Shown in pieces: positions 1-10,439 of a stretch of DNA of 64,000 nucleotides. How positions within the stretch are numbered: the stretch's first letter is position 1; every line of letters starts with the position of its first letter. A model generated the notes under the pieces. That model ran no database searches, was not told the origin of the DNA, and worked only from the letters and a program-made list of their open reading frames with translations. The DNA is from Trema orientale (Eukaryota > Streptophyta > Magnoliopsida > Rosales > Cannabaceae). The position numbers were made by a program, and so were the translations under genes. The stretch spans positions 292,901 to 356,900 of the forward strand of contig JXTC01000325.1 in assembly GCA_002914845.1 (NCBI GenBank), given 5' to 3'.

Positions 1-270
1 GACCAGAAGTACCTGAATGGTCAGAGGTCGAATTGGGCCACCGATGGCGAGCACTAGAAAGCCACCAGAAAGGATTGGACTGTCCGGTCTTAGAGCTACA
101 AGTCGGCGTGTAATCCCACTGGTTCGATCGATATAAAGAAGACCTTTGTCTTCTACAGAGGTCGAGCTTGTAAGGGGGAATGCACCTACTGGACTATGCA
201 CGATTATCTTCCCACGCTTAAGGACCTCGGCCCCTTGTTTGGTACTATCATAATACTTGCTCACTTCTAA
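1..270 (+). pseudogene. NAC-domain transcription factor relic (partial)
   Basis: Frame 1 from the first base reads like the middle of a NAC DNA-binding domain. It has DQKYLNGQRSNWATDGEH, a stop, KATRKDWTVRS, a second stop, then IKKTFVFYRGRACKGE and WTMHDYLP. These match the family blocks around DRKYPNG..RSNRAT, GYWKATGKD, KKTLVFYRGRAPKG and W.MHEYR. Two in-frame TAG codons (55-57 and 91-93) and several substitutions at invariant positions show that it is dead; the first TAG stands where the family has the Trp of GYWKATG. The open frame runs on without further NAC similarity to a TAA at 268-270. The N-terminal part lies left of the window. The family assignment rests on remembered consensus motifs, not on a search. 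Confidence 0.75.
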
Positions 271-1202
271 GCTCATTTTTTTTCGTGGTTTGCTTACATT
301 TCGTTGCAATTTTGATAAATGCTTGATAGGGATGGCAATATAACCTACGGTTATAATCATCGGTAGTTATCTGATCCGAATGAGGAGGGGAAAAACTGCT
401 CAAAAAAAAAAAAAAAAAAAAAAGGGCGGAGAATAACTATACCATTAATATACGGGTATGGTGCGGAGATGATATTAGCATAATCCGCACCGGACCTGCC
501 CCGATATATATTTTTATATATTCACATAAAAAAATTATTATACATACATATTTATTTTATTTTATACTACTTATGTTCGTATATCTTTAGTAAAATAATA
601 ATTTTGGAGAGTTATATGTACTTATTTATATTTGAATTTTAGAGTTTGAAAATTATTTCGTATATTATGTTTAATTTTTGTCAATTAAAAAAAAAAATTA
701 GCACTTTTATCTTAATTTTTTTTCCTTATTTTGTCTATCAACAGGTAATGAGTAACTATAGTTTTTTCCATTATCTATTGGTTATTCCCTACGCAATCCC
801 CGCATCTAAAAGAATAGTTAATAAGGCGACTATGATATTACGATTGACTTTTGAAGATAGGGATGGTAATTAAAAAATTATTCCCGATCTGCCCTGTTGT
901 CATTGCTAATGCTTGATTGGCACTTGGAAGCTTAACACTACTCACCTTCCATCTTTTTAAGAGATTTTAAGACCCTGGTAGTTATTAATTTGTGTGATTA
1001 CGAACCTAGCTGGTAAAATTTGTAAAGAGACTTTGACACACTTGATTGTCATTTTGATACACTGGATTTGTTATTCTGGGTTTCGACAATAAAATCGAAA
1101 AAAGAAAATAATGTATTGGAGGCTTCTCTATTCTATTTATTTCATTTATTGTCATTTTCCTAATTTTCATAATTTTTTAACGTTTTTAAAAATAGCATAA
1201 TA
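271..1202. other. AT-rich intergenic spacer
   Basis: No supportable gene. It holds a run of about 20 A near 402-423. Two similar short phrases (gggatggcaat near 328 and gggatggtaat near 860) may be remnants of a small transposable element, but no clean termini are visible. Confidence 0.6.
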
Positions 1203-1952
1203 CCTCAGAGGATGACTCTAGAGATATAAAGTGAGCTAGCTCACATTTGATAAGCCCACAAGAACTTTGTATCAGGCCTAGACCCGGCCTCTATTCTTAT
1301 TAATGGGCTAGCCATGACCCACAAGCCTAACCCACATTTTATGCAAACCTAAGTGGATCGTGCCTATGCGAGTCGAATATGGACCAAAATGCGGGCCTAA
1401 TTTCGTTATTATTCTATACTTTAAAATATCAAATATGTGCTTATATAGGCTAAAATATAGGTCTAAAACCAATTCATATTCTTTTAAAATTTGAATAAAT
1501 TGAAAATAAACAAAAATAAGTAAATAAATAACATTAAAAGCATATAAATGAAAATATTTCATTAATATTTTTTAAATTTTAATTAAGAGATATATTTAAA
1601 ATTAGGCGCGTCTACAGTAGGAGCGCCCCTATGTAGGGCCCTGTCTATTCACCGTTGGATGGGAATCTGTATATAAATAGATTCTCCACAGATTCCCGTT
1701 ATTCCCCACAGATTCCCATCCAACGATAATTAAGGCATGACCCTACGTAGGGACGCCCCTACCGTAGCCATCCCCTTTAAAATTATATATAAAATGACTA
1801 AATATGCGCCTAATGTGGGCCTGCAGAAATGTGGGCTAGGCCGATGGACCTATTGCTAAGGTCCATGTACTGGGTCGGAGCGTTATTGTGCTTTTTTTTA
1901 GTACATAGATTGGCCTACATTGACATCTCTAGACGATACGTGTCCTCTGAGG
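1203..1952. mobile_element. Possible inverted-repeat-bounded element, host of a nested MITE
   Basis: The stretch begins CCTCAGAGGATGACTCTAGA and ends with an inverted counterpart (TCTAGACGATACGTGTCCTCTGAGG, split here as TCTAGACGATAC plus GTGTCCTCTGAGG). The outer nine bases match perfectly and a TCTAGA block recurs inside each end. Inside, phrases such as gggcctag and ggcctacat recur in both orientations near the ends. No flanking target duplication could be recognised, so a non-autonomous DNA element is an inference. The Mutator-like MITE at 1605-1775 would have inserted into it later. Confidence 0.35.
1605..1775 (+). mobile_element. Mutator-like MITE, copy A
   Basis: A 171-bp element with terminal inverted repeats of about 35 bp (GTCTACAGTAGGAGCGCC at the left, the imperfect complement of GGCTACGGTAGGGGCG at the right). 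It has no coding capacity. It is flanked by an exact 10-bp direct repeat, TTTAAAATTA, at 1595-1604 and 1776-1785. A duplication of 9-11 bp with long inverted ends is characteristic of Mutator-like elements. A second copy in the opposite orientation lies at 2160-2331. Confidence 0.85.
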
Positions 1953-1990
1953 TGACACTTAACAAAAAAAATTGACAGTTGCAATAAAAT

Positions 1991-2480
1991 TTGAACAAAA
2001 TGTACTATCACTGTCAGAAAAAAAATTGGATATATAAATGTAAATTTTGATTAAGAAAAGGAACATTCGCCGTAATTTTTTTTTCTTATTAATTAGAATT
2101 AATAATTTGAACAAAATGTACTATCACCGTCAAAGAAAAAATTTTGATATATAAATGTAGGGGATGGCTACGGTAGGGGCGTCTCTACATAGGGTCATGC
2201 CTTAATTATCGTTGGATGGGAATCTATGGGGAATAACGGGAGTCTGTGGAGAATCTATTTATATACAGATTCCAATCCAACGGTGAATAGACATGGTCCT
2301 ACGTAGGGGCGCCCCTACTGTAGACGAGCCCATAAATGTAAATTTTAATTAAAAAAAAGGAATTTTCGCCATAATTTTTTTTATTTATTAATTAGAATTA
2401 ATAATTTGAATAAAATATACTATCACCGTCAGGAAAAAAAAAAAGATATATAAATGTAAATTTCAATTAAGAAAAGAAAC
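1991..2480 (+). repeat. Three-unit tandem repeat, about 116 bp, split by a MITE
   Basis: The phrase TTGAACAAAATGTACTATCA starts at 1991 and 2107, and a slightly diverged version starts at 2405. Each is followed by an A-rich run, atatataaatgtaaattt and attaagaaaag. The first step is 116 bp. The second is 298 bp, which becomes 117 bp after removal of the 172-bp MITE and its 9-bp target duplication. The array therefore existed before the MITE arrived. Confidence 0.8.
2160..2331 (-). mobile_element. Mutator-like MITE, copy B
   Basis: A 172-bp copy of the element at 1605-1775 in inverted orientation. It begins GGGGATGGCTACGGTAGGGG and ends GGCGCCCCTACTGTAGACGA plus GCCC. It is flanked by an exact 9-bp duplication, ATAAATGTA, at 2151-2159 and 2332-2340. 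It interrupts the middle unit of the 116-bp tandem array. It is non-coding. Confidence 0.87.
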
Positions 2481-3373
2481 TTTCTCTATTTGTTATTTAG
2501 GATTAAAATTATTAAATGATCTCTCAAACATTCTGAAATATGTAAATAAGCATCTCAACATGCCACCCAACTACCAAAATTTCATTTTTGCTGATCGAAC
2601 ACAAAAATCGTCACTCTATAGGACAACAAAACAAACGATGATGATATTACCAGTTTTAAGTATATATTTAACTTCATCATCATTCTACATCATCATTCTA
2701 ATAGTTTGAGAGGCAAAATTGAAATTTTTAATAGTTTAGAGACAATATTGAGACACTCTAAGTAATGTAATTTGATGAGCAATCGTAATTTATAATTTAT
2801 GATAAAACTAACTGCTTTTAACCGCACTAATGGGTCAGATGAGTGTTTACACTGTCATGATCAAAACTCGAAAATCAATTTAAAAGAAGGAGCATATTGA
2901 AATAAGACACGAAATTGAGTGATAACATAAAGAGATGCGAAAATTATAGGGAGTAAAATGGAAAAGAAAGCATAAATAAAGGGTTTAAAAAAGGCATATC
3001 TGAGAGAGAAGATTGATTGAAGAACTTAACAGAACCGTACGGGAGGAACTGAATGCAAAGACGGGACAAGTCCCTCCCTCCATTCCCCCAAAACCAAAAT
3101 CATTTTTAGAGAAAGAACCAAAGAGAGAGAAGTAAACAAACTAGATTAGCCTCTTCAAAGGTCCCTGTCCCCCTGTGCCATAAGACCCCAAGAACAGACC
3201 CCGCGAATATACATACATATATATATATATATATTATATACGATATTCGCCGTAGTCGTGATCTCTGGTTCTACTTTTTGGGGGCGGGGGGGTCTGGTCG
3301 AAACCTAAAGCCTTGAAGAAGAAGAGGAAGAAGAAGAAGACCCTAGGAGGGAGAGGTTGTGGGAGAGAGAAGA
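2481..3373 (+). promoter_or_regulatory. Upstream region and 5' UTR of the eIF4B-like gene
   Basis: There is no open gene here. A TA-rich microsatellite at about 3215-3241 lies 130-160 bp upstream of the start codon and could contain the core promoter. A GAA/GAG-rich tract at about 3313-3345 sits where the 5' UTR should be. Transcription start and TATA use are inferred from position only. Confidence 0.4.
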
Positions 3374-6300
3374 ATGTCGAAGAAGAAAGCGACTGGAAAT
3401 ACCATGACGCTCAAGGACTTCCATGGCGGTTCTATCCCTACTGATCTCCCTCTCCCTTCTGCTCCTGGTGTGTAAGTCCCTTTTACCCATTCTCTCAGGA
3501 TCTACTATTGTATCTCTGTTGATTTTCGAGGGTTTTTGTTAATGTGAGATCTCTGCGTTATGGTGTTCTTTTAATCTTTTCTTCCAAATTTCTGGGTTTT
3601 GGGAAATTTTGCTTTGGATCTGAAACTAGAAAACCCTAATTGACTGTATTGAATTTCACAGAATCATTAGGCCTTCCGATCGTCCCGGTTATGACCGACC
3701 CACTTCGTGGGGAAACCAGATGGGTCGGTCGGATCATCGTTCCCGGCCTCACACGTCACCGGCGATGAGGAATTTTGATGATAAGGCTCCTTTCTTGACT
3801 CACACTTCCCACATCGGCCGGAACTTTGATGAGGATGAGAGGAAGCCACTTGATGGTGTGTCTGCCCCGCGGAGGACTATTAGCGATGAGAGCATTCGAG
3901 TGGCCCCAACGCGTGCGGAGCTGAAGCAAGAGTCTGCGTCTGCTGGAGGTTCGTGGGGTCGACAGGGAGTGGGTCCGACGTCGCAAGTACCGACTGGGGC
4001 TGCGAATTCGTACTCGGGGAGGGTGACTGAGGGGACTCATGGGGGATTGAATTATCAGAATTTAGATACCAATGTTGGGCAGGGTGCTGGCGGGGCTTAT
4101 CCGAATGCGTGGGCTGTGAGGAAGGAGGCGGCAGGGTCTACTGAGCGGCTGCAATCTGCGTGGTCTGCGCCAGTGGCTGTTTCCAAGTTGGCTCATGCCA
4201 GTGCGCTCGAAAAGGTTTCTTCTGGCAGGTGGCAGTCGAAGCTTTCTACACATAATCAGACAGACGCCGAGCCTATGAGGTCTCCTGAAAATGAGAATGG
4301 CTTACACTCCAAGGGTTATGGTAATAATTCCTATAACAAGGTGGATGCAATTGGTGGTATAGAAAGTTATGATGCAAGCTTGGCCAGGCATGCTGAAAGA
4401 GGTCTGAATATTGATGACAATGTTCAGGGTGGTAGGAAGGAAATACCTGATTATGAGAGGGCCAGAACTCCTACGAATCCAGAGCTTAAAGATAGGGACA
4501 GGGGTCAACCAGATCACACTATTGGCAGACTTAGTGGTACTGAATTGCAGAACCCAACGCATTTAGAACCTGCAGAGAGGCCTAAGTTGAAGTTACTTCC
4601 AAGAACGAAGCCACTTGAGACTTTGGAACCTCATGTTGTTGATCATATCCAGGTGGTATTAACATTCGCTTTTGTGGCTTCCCGTTCTTGAAGGAACAAA
4701 ATAAGTAAATAAACTGTTCACTGTGTCTCCGAGCATCAGATGTGCTAAATTTTCTGTATTTGGTTGATTGCAGGGCTATCAACAGGTGACTGAATCAGTT
4801 CATACTGATAATTTTAAAGAAGTACCAGAAGATTTGAATCCTTCAAAGTCTGCTTTAGCTAGCACTGAGATTGAAAGGCAGGCCATAGAGCGCCCAAAGT
4901 TGAATTTAAAGCCCCGGTCGCAGCCGGTTGAACAAATTGAAAGAAATACTGAAAAAGGGAGGTTAGTTATGTCATTTATCTTTCTTGAATGCTTCTGAAT
5001 TTGACTTGTTTAATTGATATATGTTTATCACAGTACGATTGAAGAAATGGTATTAAGCTGCAAAGAGATTCGGATAATTATTTTGCTTTATTTTTACCTG
5101 TATGAAATCCATATATGTAAGGGTAATAATGGAGGTTCAGTATTATGTGTCATGACATCAGGATGAATTGCATGAACTAGATTCTCTCTTATGGTTGTAG
5201 TTATTTATGTTGGTTAAATCTTGCAAGTATCGTGTTTTTTAATTTGGTCAAATTATCTTATTTTTTATTCTTTATTTTTTTTCGGGGGAAATTTTCGACT
5301 ATTTTCCCCTTTTAAAGATATTGACAAATGAATCTTCCAATCTCAAAATGGTCTGGTTCTGTACTTTGGTGAGTATATCCTCCAATTTTAAGCTGAAGCA
5401 TCCTTTCCTCTTACTTGGTCGCTTGACATTGCCCTTCTCTCTCTGTCCCTCTCATCCCTTTGTTGAAGGTTTGATGCATCTTTAGCTACGTTAACATTAA
5501 CAAATAATAATGATTATTTCATAATATTAAATAAGTTGGTTGACAAAAGCCTCATAAAATTTAGTAGTTTGACATTGTTACCATTCGTCTTAATTTTTCG
5601 TTTCTCTTGCTTTCTTCTCCCTTTAGGCCAGGTTATCTTTTTCCTGGGAGTAAATCTTTTTGCTTCATCTGATCATTCAATATCAATCTTGCATTTATTA
5701 TTGCTTTGTTGATAAGATTTCTCTTTCATTTGAGATGTGGTGTTAGTTGACGATTCAAGAAGTAGAGCACCACTTAAATTTTGAAAAGTGAAGAATTTGG
5801 GAACTATTTAAACCGGACTAATTTGGGAATATGGGAAGTATACAAACCAGAATATTATGTGCATAATCAGTTTCGCTCTGATTCTTTTATTTTAAGTGCA
5901 AGTGCTCTATCTCTAAAGTTTGTACAAAGCATTTGATTCCTCATTTCTGTTACATTTTTTAAATTTTCAGAGTGAAAATAATGAATTGCTTGGAACTGTG
6001 TCTATCAAATCTAAACGTCAATAGCTGTAAATTATAGGGTTGGAACTCTGTATAAGCCAAGATTGGAATGAAATTCCATGAATATGGAACTTAAGATAGA
6101 TGTTTGGTGAAAGACAGCGTTCTTATTGGTAACTATGCGGCTTGGTTTCTTTAGATCTGGTTGGGATGTTCTCTGGAAAACATCTATAGGTCCTTTATGG
6201 TCTGATTTTGATAAAGCAAGCCTGTTTGTATTAGAGTGTTTGTCAAGAGCCCAAACTTTGACCTTCTTGGGGGGCGGGGAGCATGTTAATTTTCTATAAT

Positions 6301-7701
6301 GCTTAAAATTTTATCTTTAACCTTTCCTGTGCTGTAAACTTAACAGCTCCTTTTAATTTGCGTGCTACTTATGATTCATTTTCTTGACTTCCATAAAAAG
6401 ACGTGTGACACACATGGTTTCCGTTATGTTTAATCTTAATAACCAAATATGAGGTAACACTCATTTTAGTAATCCAATTCTGTGTTGTTCAAATGGATTC
6501 TTGCTTCATTATACTGTGTAAAGGTCTTCTTAATATGACTTGCATTTCATGCTTTATATGATTGGTGCAGGAATTTATTGTTTGGTGGTGCTCGCCCCCG
6601 AGAGCTAGTAAGTTTTCTTGTTTAACTACAATATCTGATTTTCAGTGAACATATTTGGTCTCTCTTTTTCCTCTGAACCTTCTCTTTTATTTTCTCATTA
6701 AATTGCATAGAGAATTCTAAGAGTAATCTTAGGAAATCAAACCGTCTTTGTTTTTTTTTGTTTTTTTGTTTTTTCAATTTTTTAATTTCCCTTTTTTGGT
6801 ATGAAGTAATGTAGAATTAATTAACTGATATTTTTAATTAGGTTATGTTATTTACTATATTTATGTATGTTTTCATTTTCACCGATTACAAAATAATTAG
6901 TCAACTGGCCTATCACTCAGATTAAGAGATTCAGGAACATAACTTCGTATGAATAGCAGTGCTCATCTCTTGCTTTTGCTTTGCTATCATTGGTGGCTTC
7001 TTGTTTCTTGCTTAATGGTGTTGCGTACTGCTATTCTCAGGTTCTGAAGGAGAGAGGGATTGATGATGTTGCAAGTCAGCATGAACTGGTTCAGCAGCCT
7101 GAGAGGTAATGACTTAATGACTGGACTCACATTTTCTCCCCCCACCCCCACAACAACTACTTAGACTGCTTTTATTGAATATTAAAATTGCATAAACCAT
7201 TTATTGTGCAGGGTTGAAGTTCATGTTCCGAGGTCAGAGAGAATTTCTGGTCATGCTAATTCACTACGCTACACTGAAAGAACTGAGAATCCTGCTTTTG
7301 ATCAAAGGACTGGAAAGAAAGGTGAGAGGAAGGAGAGGGATCACCGGGTAGACGTTGAGAGAGGTGATACTCAGAGGAGGAACTGGCGTAGTGATAACCG
7401 GAGGAACAACAGAGAAACAGAGAAACAGCAGCAGCAGCAGCAGCAGCTGGACAGGGCACCATCACCAGAAACCTGGCGTAAGCCTATTGAGCCGCCAAAA
7501 CCAAGCTCTGGTGATTCTGCTGGTATGCGTTATGGGAAAGCAGCTTCTGCCATTGAGCTTGCACAAGCATTCTCTAGATCGTCAGTCTCTGATCCGCCTG
7601 GTGATCGACATTCTGGCCAAAGGAGTCTACCTGGCCGCACACAGATGCCGTTCTCCCGGTTGATGAGTCCAACACAAAGGCCTCAAATAAATGGTTACTG
7701 A
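3374..7701 (+). CDS. eIF4B-like translation initiation factor-related protein
   Basis: Six exons joined at GT-AG sites: 3374-3471, 3662-4652, 4774-4961, 6571-6607, 7041-7105 and 7212-7701 (stop TGA). They form one frame of 622 residues. The ATG at 3374 begins MSKKKATGNTMTLKDFHGGS. The protein is hydrophilic and low in complexity. Two related basic motifs, RPKLKLLPRTKPLE (about 338-351) and RPKLNLKPRSQPVE (about 402-415), are followed by LLFGGARPREL (about 427-437). This order resembles the RPRLNLKPR...FGGAKPRE block of eIF4B/eIF4H proteins. A seven-residue polyGln lies near 532, and the C terminus is rich in Arg, Ser and Pro. No RNA-recognition domain is evident, so a role in translation initiation or mRNA binding is an inference from the motif. 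Exons 4 and 5 are tiny, so the model would benefit from transcript support, but every phase fits. Confidence 0.82.
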
Positions 7702-8882
7702 GCGGATTGCGTTTGTTTTATTTCATTTTTCTTTGAAATAGCAGCCCTTGCTAGTGCCTCTACCGAAGTTGCATTTCCTCATTGAAGGTGTTTACATTCA
7801 ATTTCCAATTTTTAGAAGGGATGTTGTCATTTCTCCTTGAGCTGCTGCTGTTACTAAATCTTTTCGTACTTTTTCTTCTTCCTCGTGCTTCTGCGTCTGT
7901 ATTTCCCTCACCCAAAGAGGAAGTAATGTGATTGATACTTACACATTTAATTTAAGCGCGAGGTCATTGTCGCACGGAGAAGGTTTAGTATTATTCAGTC
8001 ATCCAATCAATTTTACAAAGTTGTCTATATTTAAGTATCATATATTATGGCTAACCCTTCCTCATTCGTCTGTTTTATATTCCTTTCATTTGTTGACCTG
8101 CTTCCATTATCACCTCTGATGTTACGATTGGTCGTTTTCCACATTTTCCAAGTTACAGAGAGATGAGCTGAAAAAAATCGCCAAGGTCTGTGGACATGAT
8201 GATACTGACCTTTTCAGGAGTAATTGAACTCTTTCCTTTTTCCGAAATGAAGGTGGTGAAGTCATTAAACGTTTGGTCGGGTGTGTTAAAAGACTAGTTG
8301 ATGTTATTTGACCGTGCCTTTGCAATAATTGTCATCTCTAACATGACTTGAGTGTCTTGTTTAGCGCATTCAAATTACTCCTATCATGATTTGGCAAACA
8401 CCACACCATAAAACAATGAATGGGGTTCGATCATGATCGTGAACTCCCTTCGTCCGCAGTATATATGGTATAGATGCCCGTCTAGTAGTTTGCATTCATT
8501 CATACACAATTATAATTTTGAATAGTGAATGCTTAGTTTTGCGCCCATGATATTCATGTTCAGGTGGGATCCACCCTCCACTATTAGACTTTCCGAGTCA
8601 AACACTGCAAAAATTGGTGGCATAAGTAACGGAAAAGATCACAAGCTCTGCTAATTGGATATGTTGAGTCAACGTTATATTTCAAAAGGAACAATATTAT
8701 TGTCGTGCGTGGACAATAAGAGAGGCTGAAACTGTTGGCTTCTGAATTTCTAAGCCTGTCTTCATCTATTTTTGATACCTTTCTCATTAATCGACTCCCT
8801 ACGAGACGAATATATAAAACCACTATAGGAGATTTTGATCTTGAATTCACATGCTCTATTTATTTATTTATTTATTTTCTTA
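7702..8882. other. 3' UTR and intergenic spacer
   Basis: The first few hundred bases are probably the 3' UTR of the eIF4B-like gene. The rest shows no supportable gene on either strand. Confidence 0.5.
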
Positions 8883-9024
8883 TGTGAATCATATTATAAT
8901 CACAAAAGGAAGATGAATAAAGCCGGAGTATGATGAGCTTAAGATGGTTTTCCATGGTTTCATGCCCTTTCACTAAGATATAACCCCATCCAACATAGTC
9001 ATACTGAATTGCGCTGCCCATTTC
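8883..9024 (+). pseudogene. Decayed end of a BTB/POZ domain upstream of the NPH3 gene
   Basis: Frame 1 at 8938-8961 reads LKMVFHGF, like the LKVIFHDF block of NPH3-family BTB domains. After four codons and a TAA stop (8974-8976), 8977-9024 reads DITPSNIVILNCAAHF, like the last BTB helices of the family. About 20 residues normally found between these blocks are missing. Another frame at 8883-8924 has a faint SYYNHKRKMNKA resembling the preceding block. A deletion, a stop and probably a frameshift separate these remnants from the intact open frame that follows. Confidence 0.55.
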
Positions 9025-10439
9025 ATGAATATGGATGCTCGTGATTCTGGAACTAGAAGACGAAAAATACTTGCTGAAAATGAAAAATCTCTTGTAGAGT
9101 TCAGCTTTTGGACTTGGTCTGAGCTCCTGATAGCATTGAAGCAGTGCCAAGACCTACTTCCCACTAAAAACTCTTCCGTTATAACGAAGAGCGTTCTGGA
9201 CTGCCTAGTGGGAAAGCTTGTTTTGCCTAGTTCTCCAAGCCCATATGCTTCTTCCTTTCGTGAAAGATCCAGTTTTCAGTTCTATGGTGACACAAGAAGC
9301 AGCAACGACAGGTTGAGAAAAAAGTGCTCGCAAACAACTTGGTGGTTTGAGGATCTCGTTTTCTTGAACTCCAATTTTGTTGAGAAGGTAATTAGAACGA
9401 TGGTATCCGAGGAGTTTGACCATGCTATAGTTTTCAAGTTCCTCTTATATTATTGGAAGTCGAAAGTTTTTGGCACCACACTAGCTGAGAAGCGCGAAAT
9501 AACAGAGTTGGTAATAATTCTGATCTGTTTGCTTGATGGCACCTCTCTTTCTTTCAAGGGCTTGTTCAGCATTTACCAAGCAGCTTTTAGGCTGAAAGTA
9601 AGTAAGCGTCTTAGAAACATGTTGGAGAATCTAATCAGTTCTCAACTGGATCGAGCAACTATCGATTATCTGCTCGTTCCATCTTTGAGAGAGAAGAGTT
9701 ATACTTATGATGTTAACATGGTTTTGAAGTTTGTGAAAGCATTTCTCCTTGAAGATGGTATTCGTTTAGTTCCAAGTCGATTGAATAAGGTCGGTACGTT
9801 GATGGACTTATACCTAGTAGAAGTGGCTCCGGATTGTCATCTGAAGCTCTCAAAGTTCTCAGAACTAGCCATGATTTTGCCAGATTGCGCTAGAGAATCT
9901 CATGACAAACTTTACCAAGCCATGGACATGTATTTTCAGGTATATTTCCTAGTAGACCATGTTGTTTCTCTATATGTATGTTCCGACTTTAGAGACTTAA
10001 AGGCCTGAACCAATGAGTCCTTTTACAGGTCCATTCTGAATTATATGAAGTGGAAAAGATGAGAGTTTGTATGGCACTGAACTATGAGAAGCTGTCAGCG
10101 GAAGCTTTGAGGCATCTAGCTCGAAACTCGAAGTTCCCTTCGAGGGTTTCGGTGAAAGCTTTCATGTTACAGAATTCCAAGCTCACAAGTTTAATCCGGG
10201 AAATCTACCATCTCAAAACCTCTAAAGACCCTTGGATAAGTGACGCTTCGGAGGAGATCATCAAGAGTGTTAAAGAGGAAGATAAGCACATGCTTAACAA
10301 GGCTAAGAAGCTAATTGGAGCAGATTGTCAAGGAATGCCTTTGAAGGAAGTGGAATTACAGAAGGTGGCATATAGAAAGAGACCAAGGTTATCTACTCCA
10401 GGCAATGCAAGATACTTCCCAAAATTATGTCAATGGTAA
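9025..10439 (+). CDS. NPH3-domain protein lacking an intact BTB domain
   Basis: Two exons, 9025-9939 and 10029-10439 (stop TAA), joined by an 89-bp GT-AG intron, give 441 residues. The NPH3 domain is clear: WWFEDLVFLNSNFVEKVI (from about residue 106), a FKFLLYYWKSK block, LLVPSL, and in exon 2 the conserved NYEKLSAEALRHLARNSKFP (from about residue 322). NPH3-family proteins normally carry an N-terminal BTB domain and act as substrate adaptors for CUL3 ubiquitin ligases, classically in phototropin signalling. Similarity to the family's EKSLE..W.WSELL.GLKQCQDLL block begins right after the start. Because the BTB part upstream is broken, the product either starts at Met 9025 without CUL3-binding capacity or the locus is a recent pseudogene. 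No coding break is seen inside the NPH3 part itself. Confidence 0.78.

Noticed and set aside
646-873. 75-residue plus-strand frame
   Set aside because: Low-complexity AT-rich DNA without a domain.
8826-8850. FDLEF resembling the CDLEV start of NPH3-family BTB domains
   Set aside because: Too short, and the sequence after it does not continue the domain; treated as chance.
8584-9164. Minus-strand frames upstream of and over the NPH3 gene
   Set aside because: No family similarity; they lie opposite better supported plus-strand coding sequence or in spacer.
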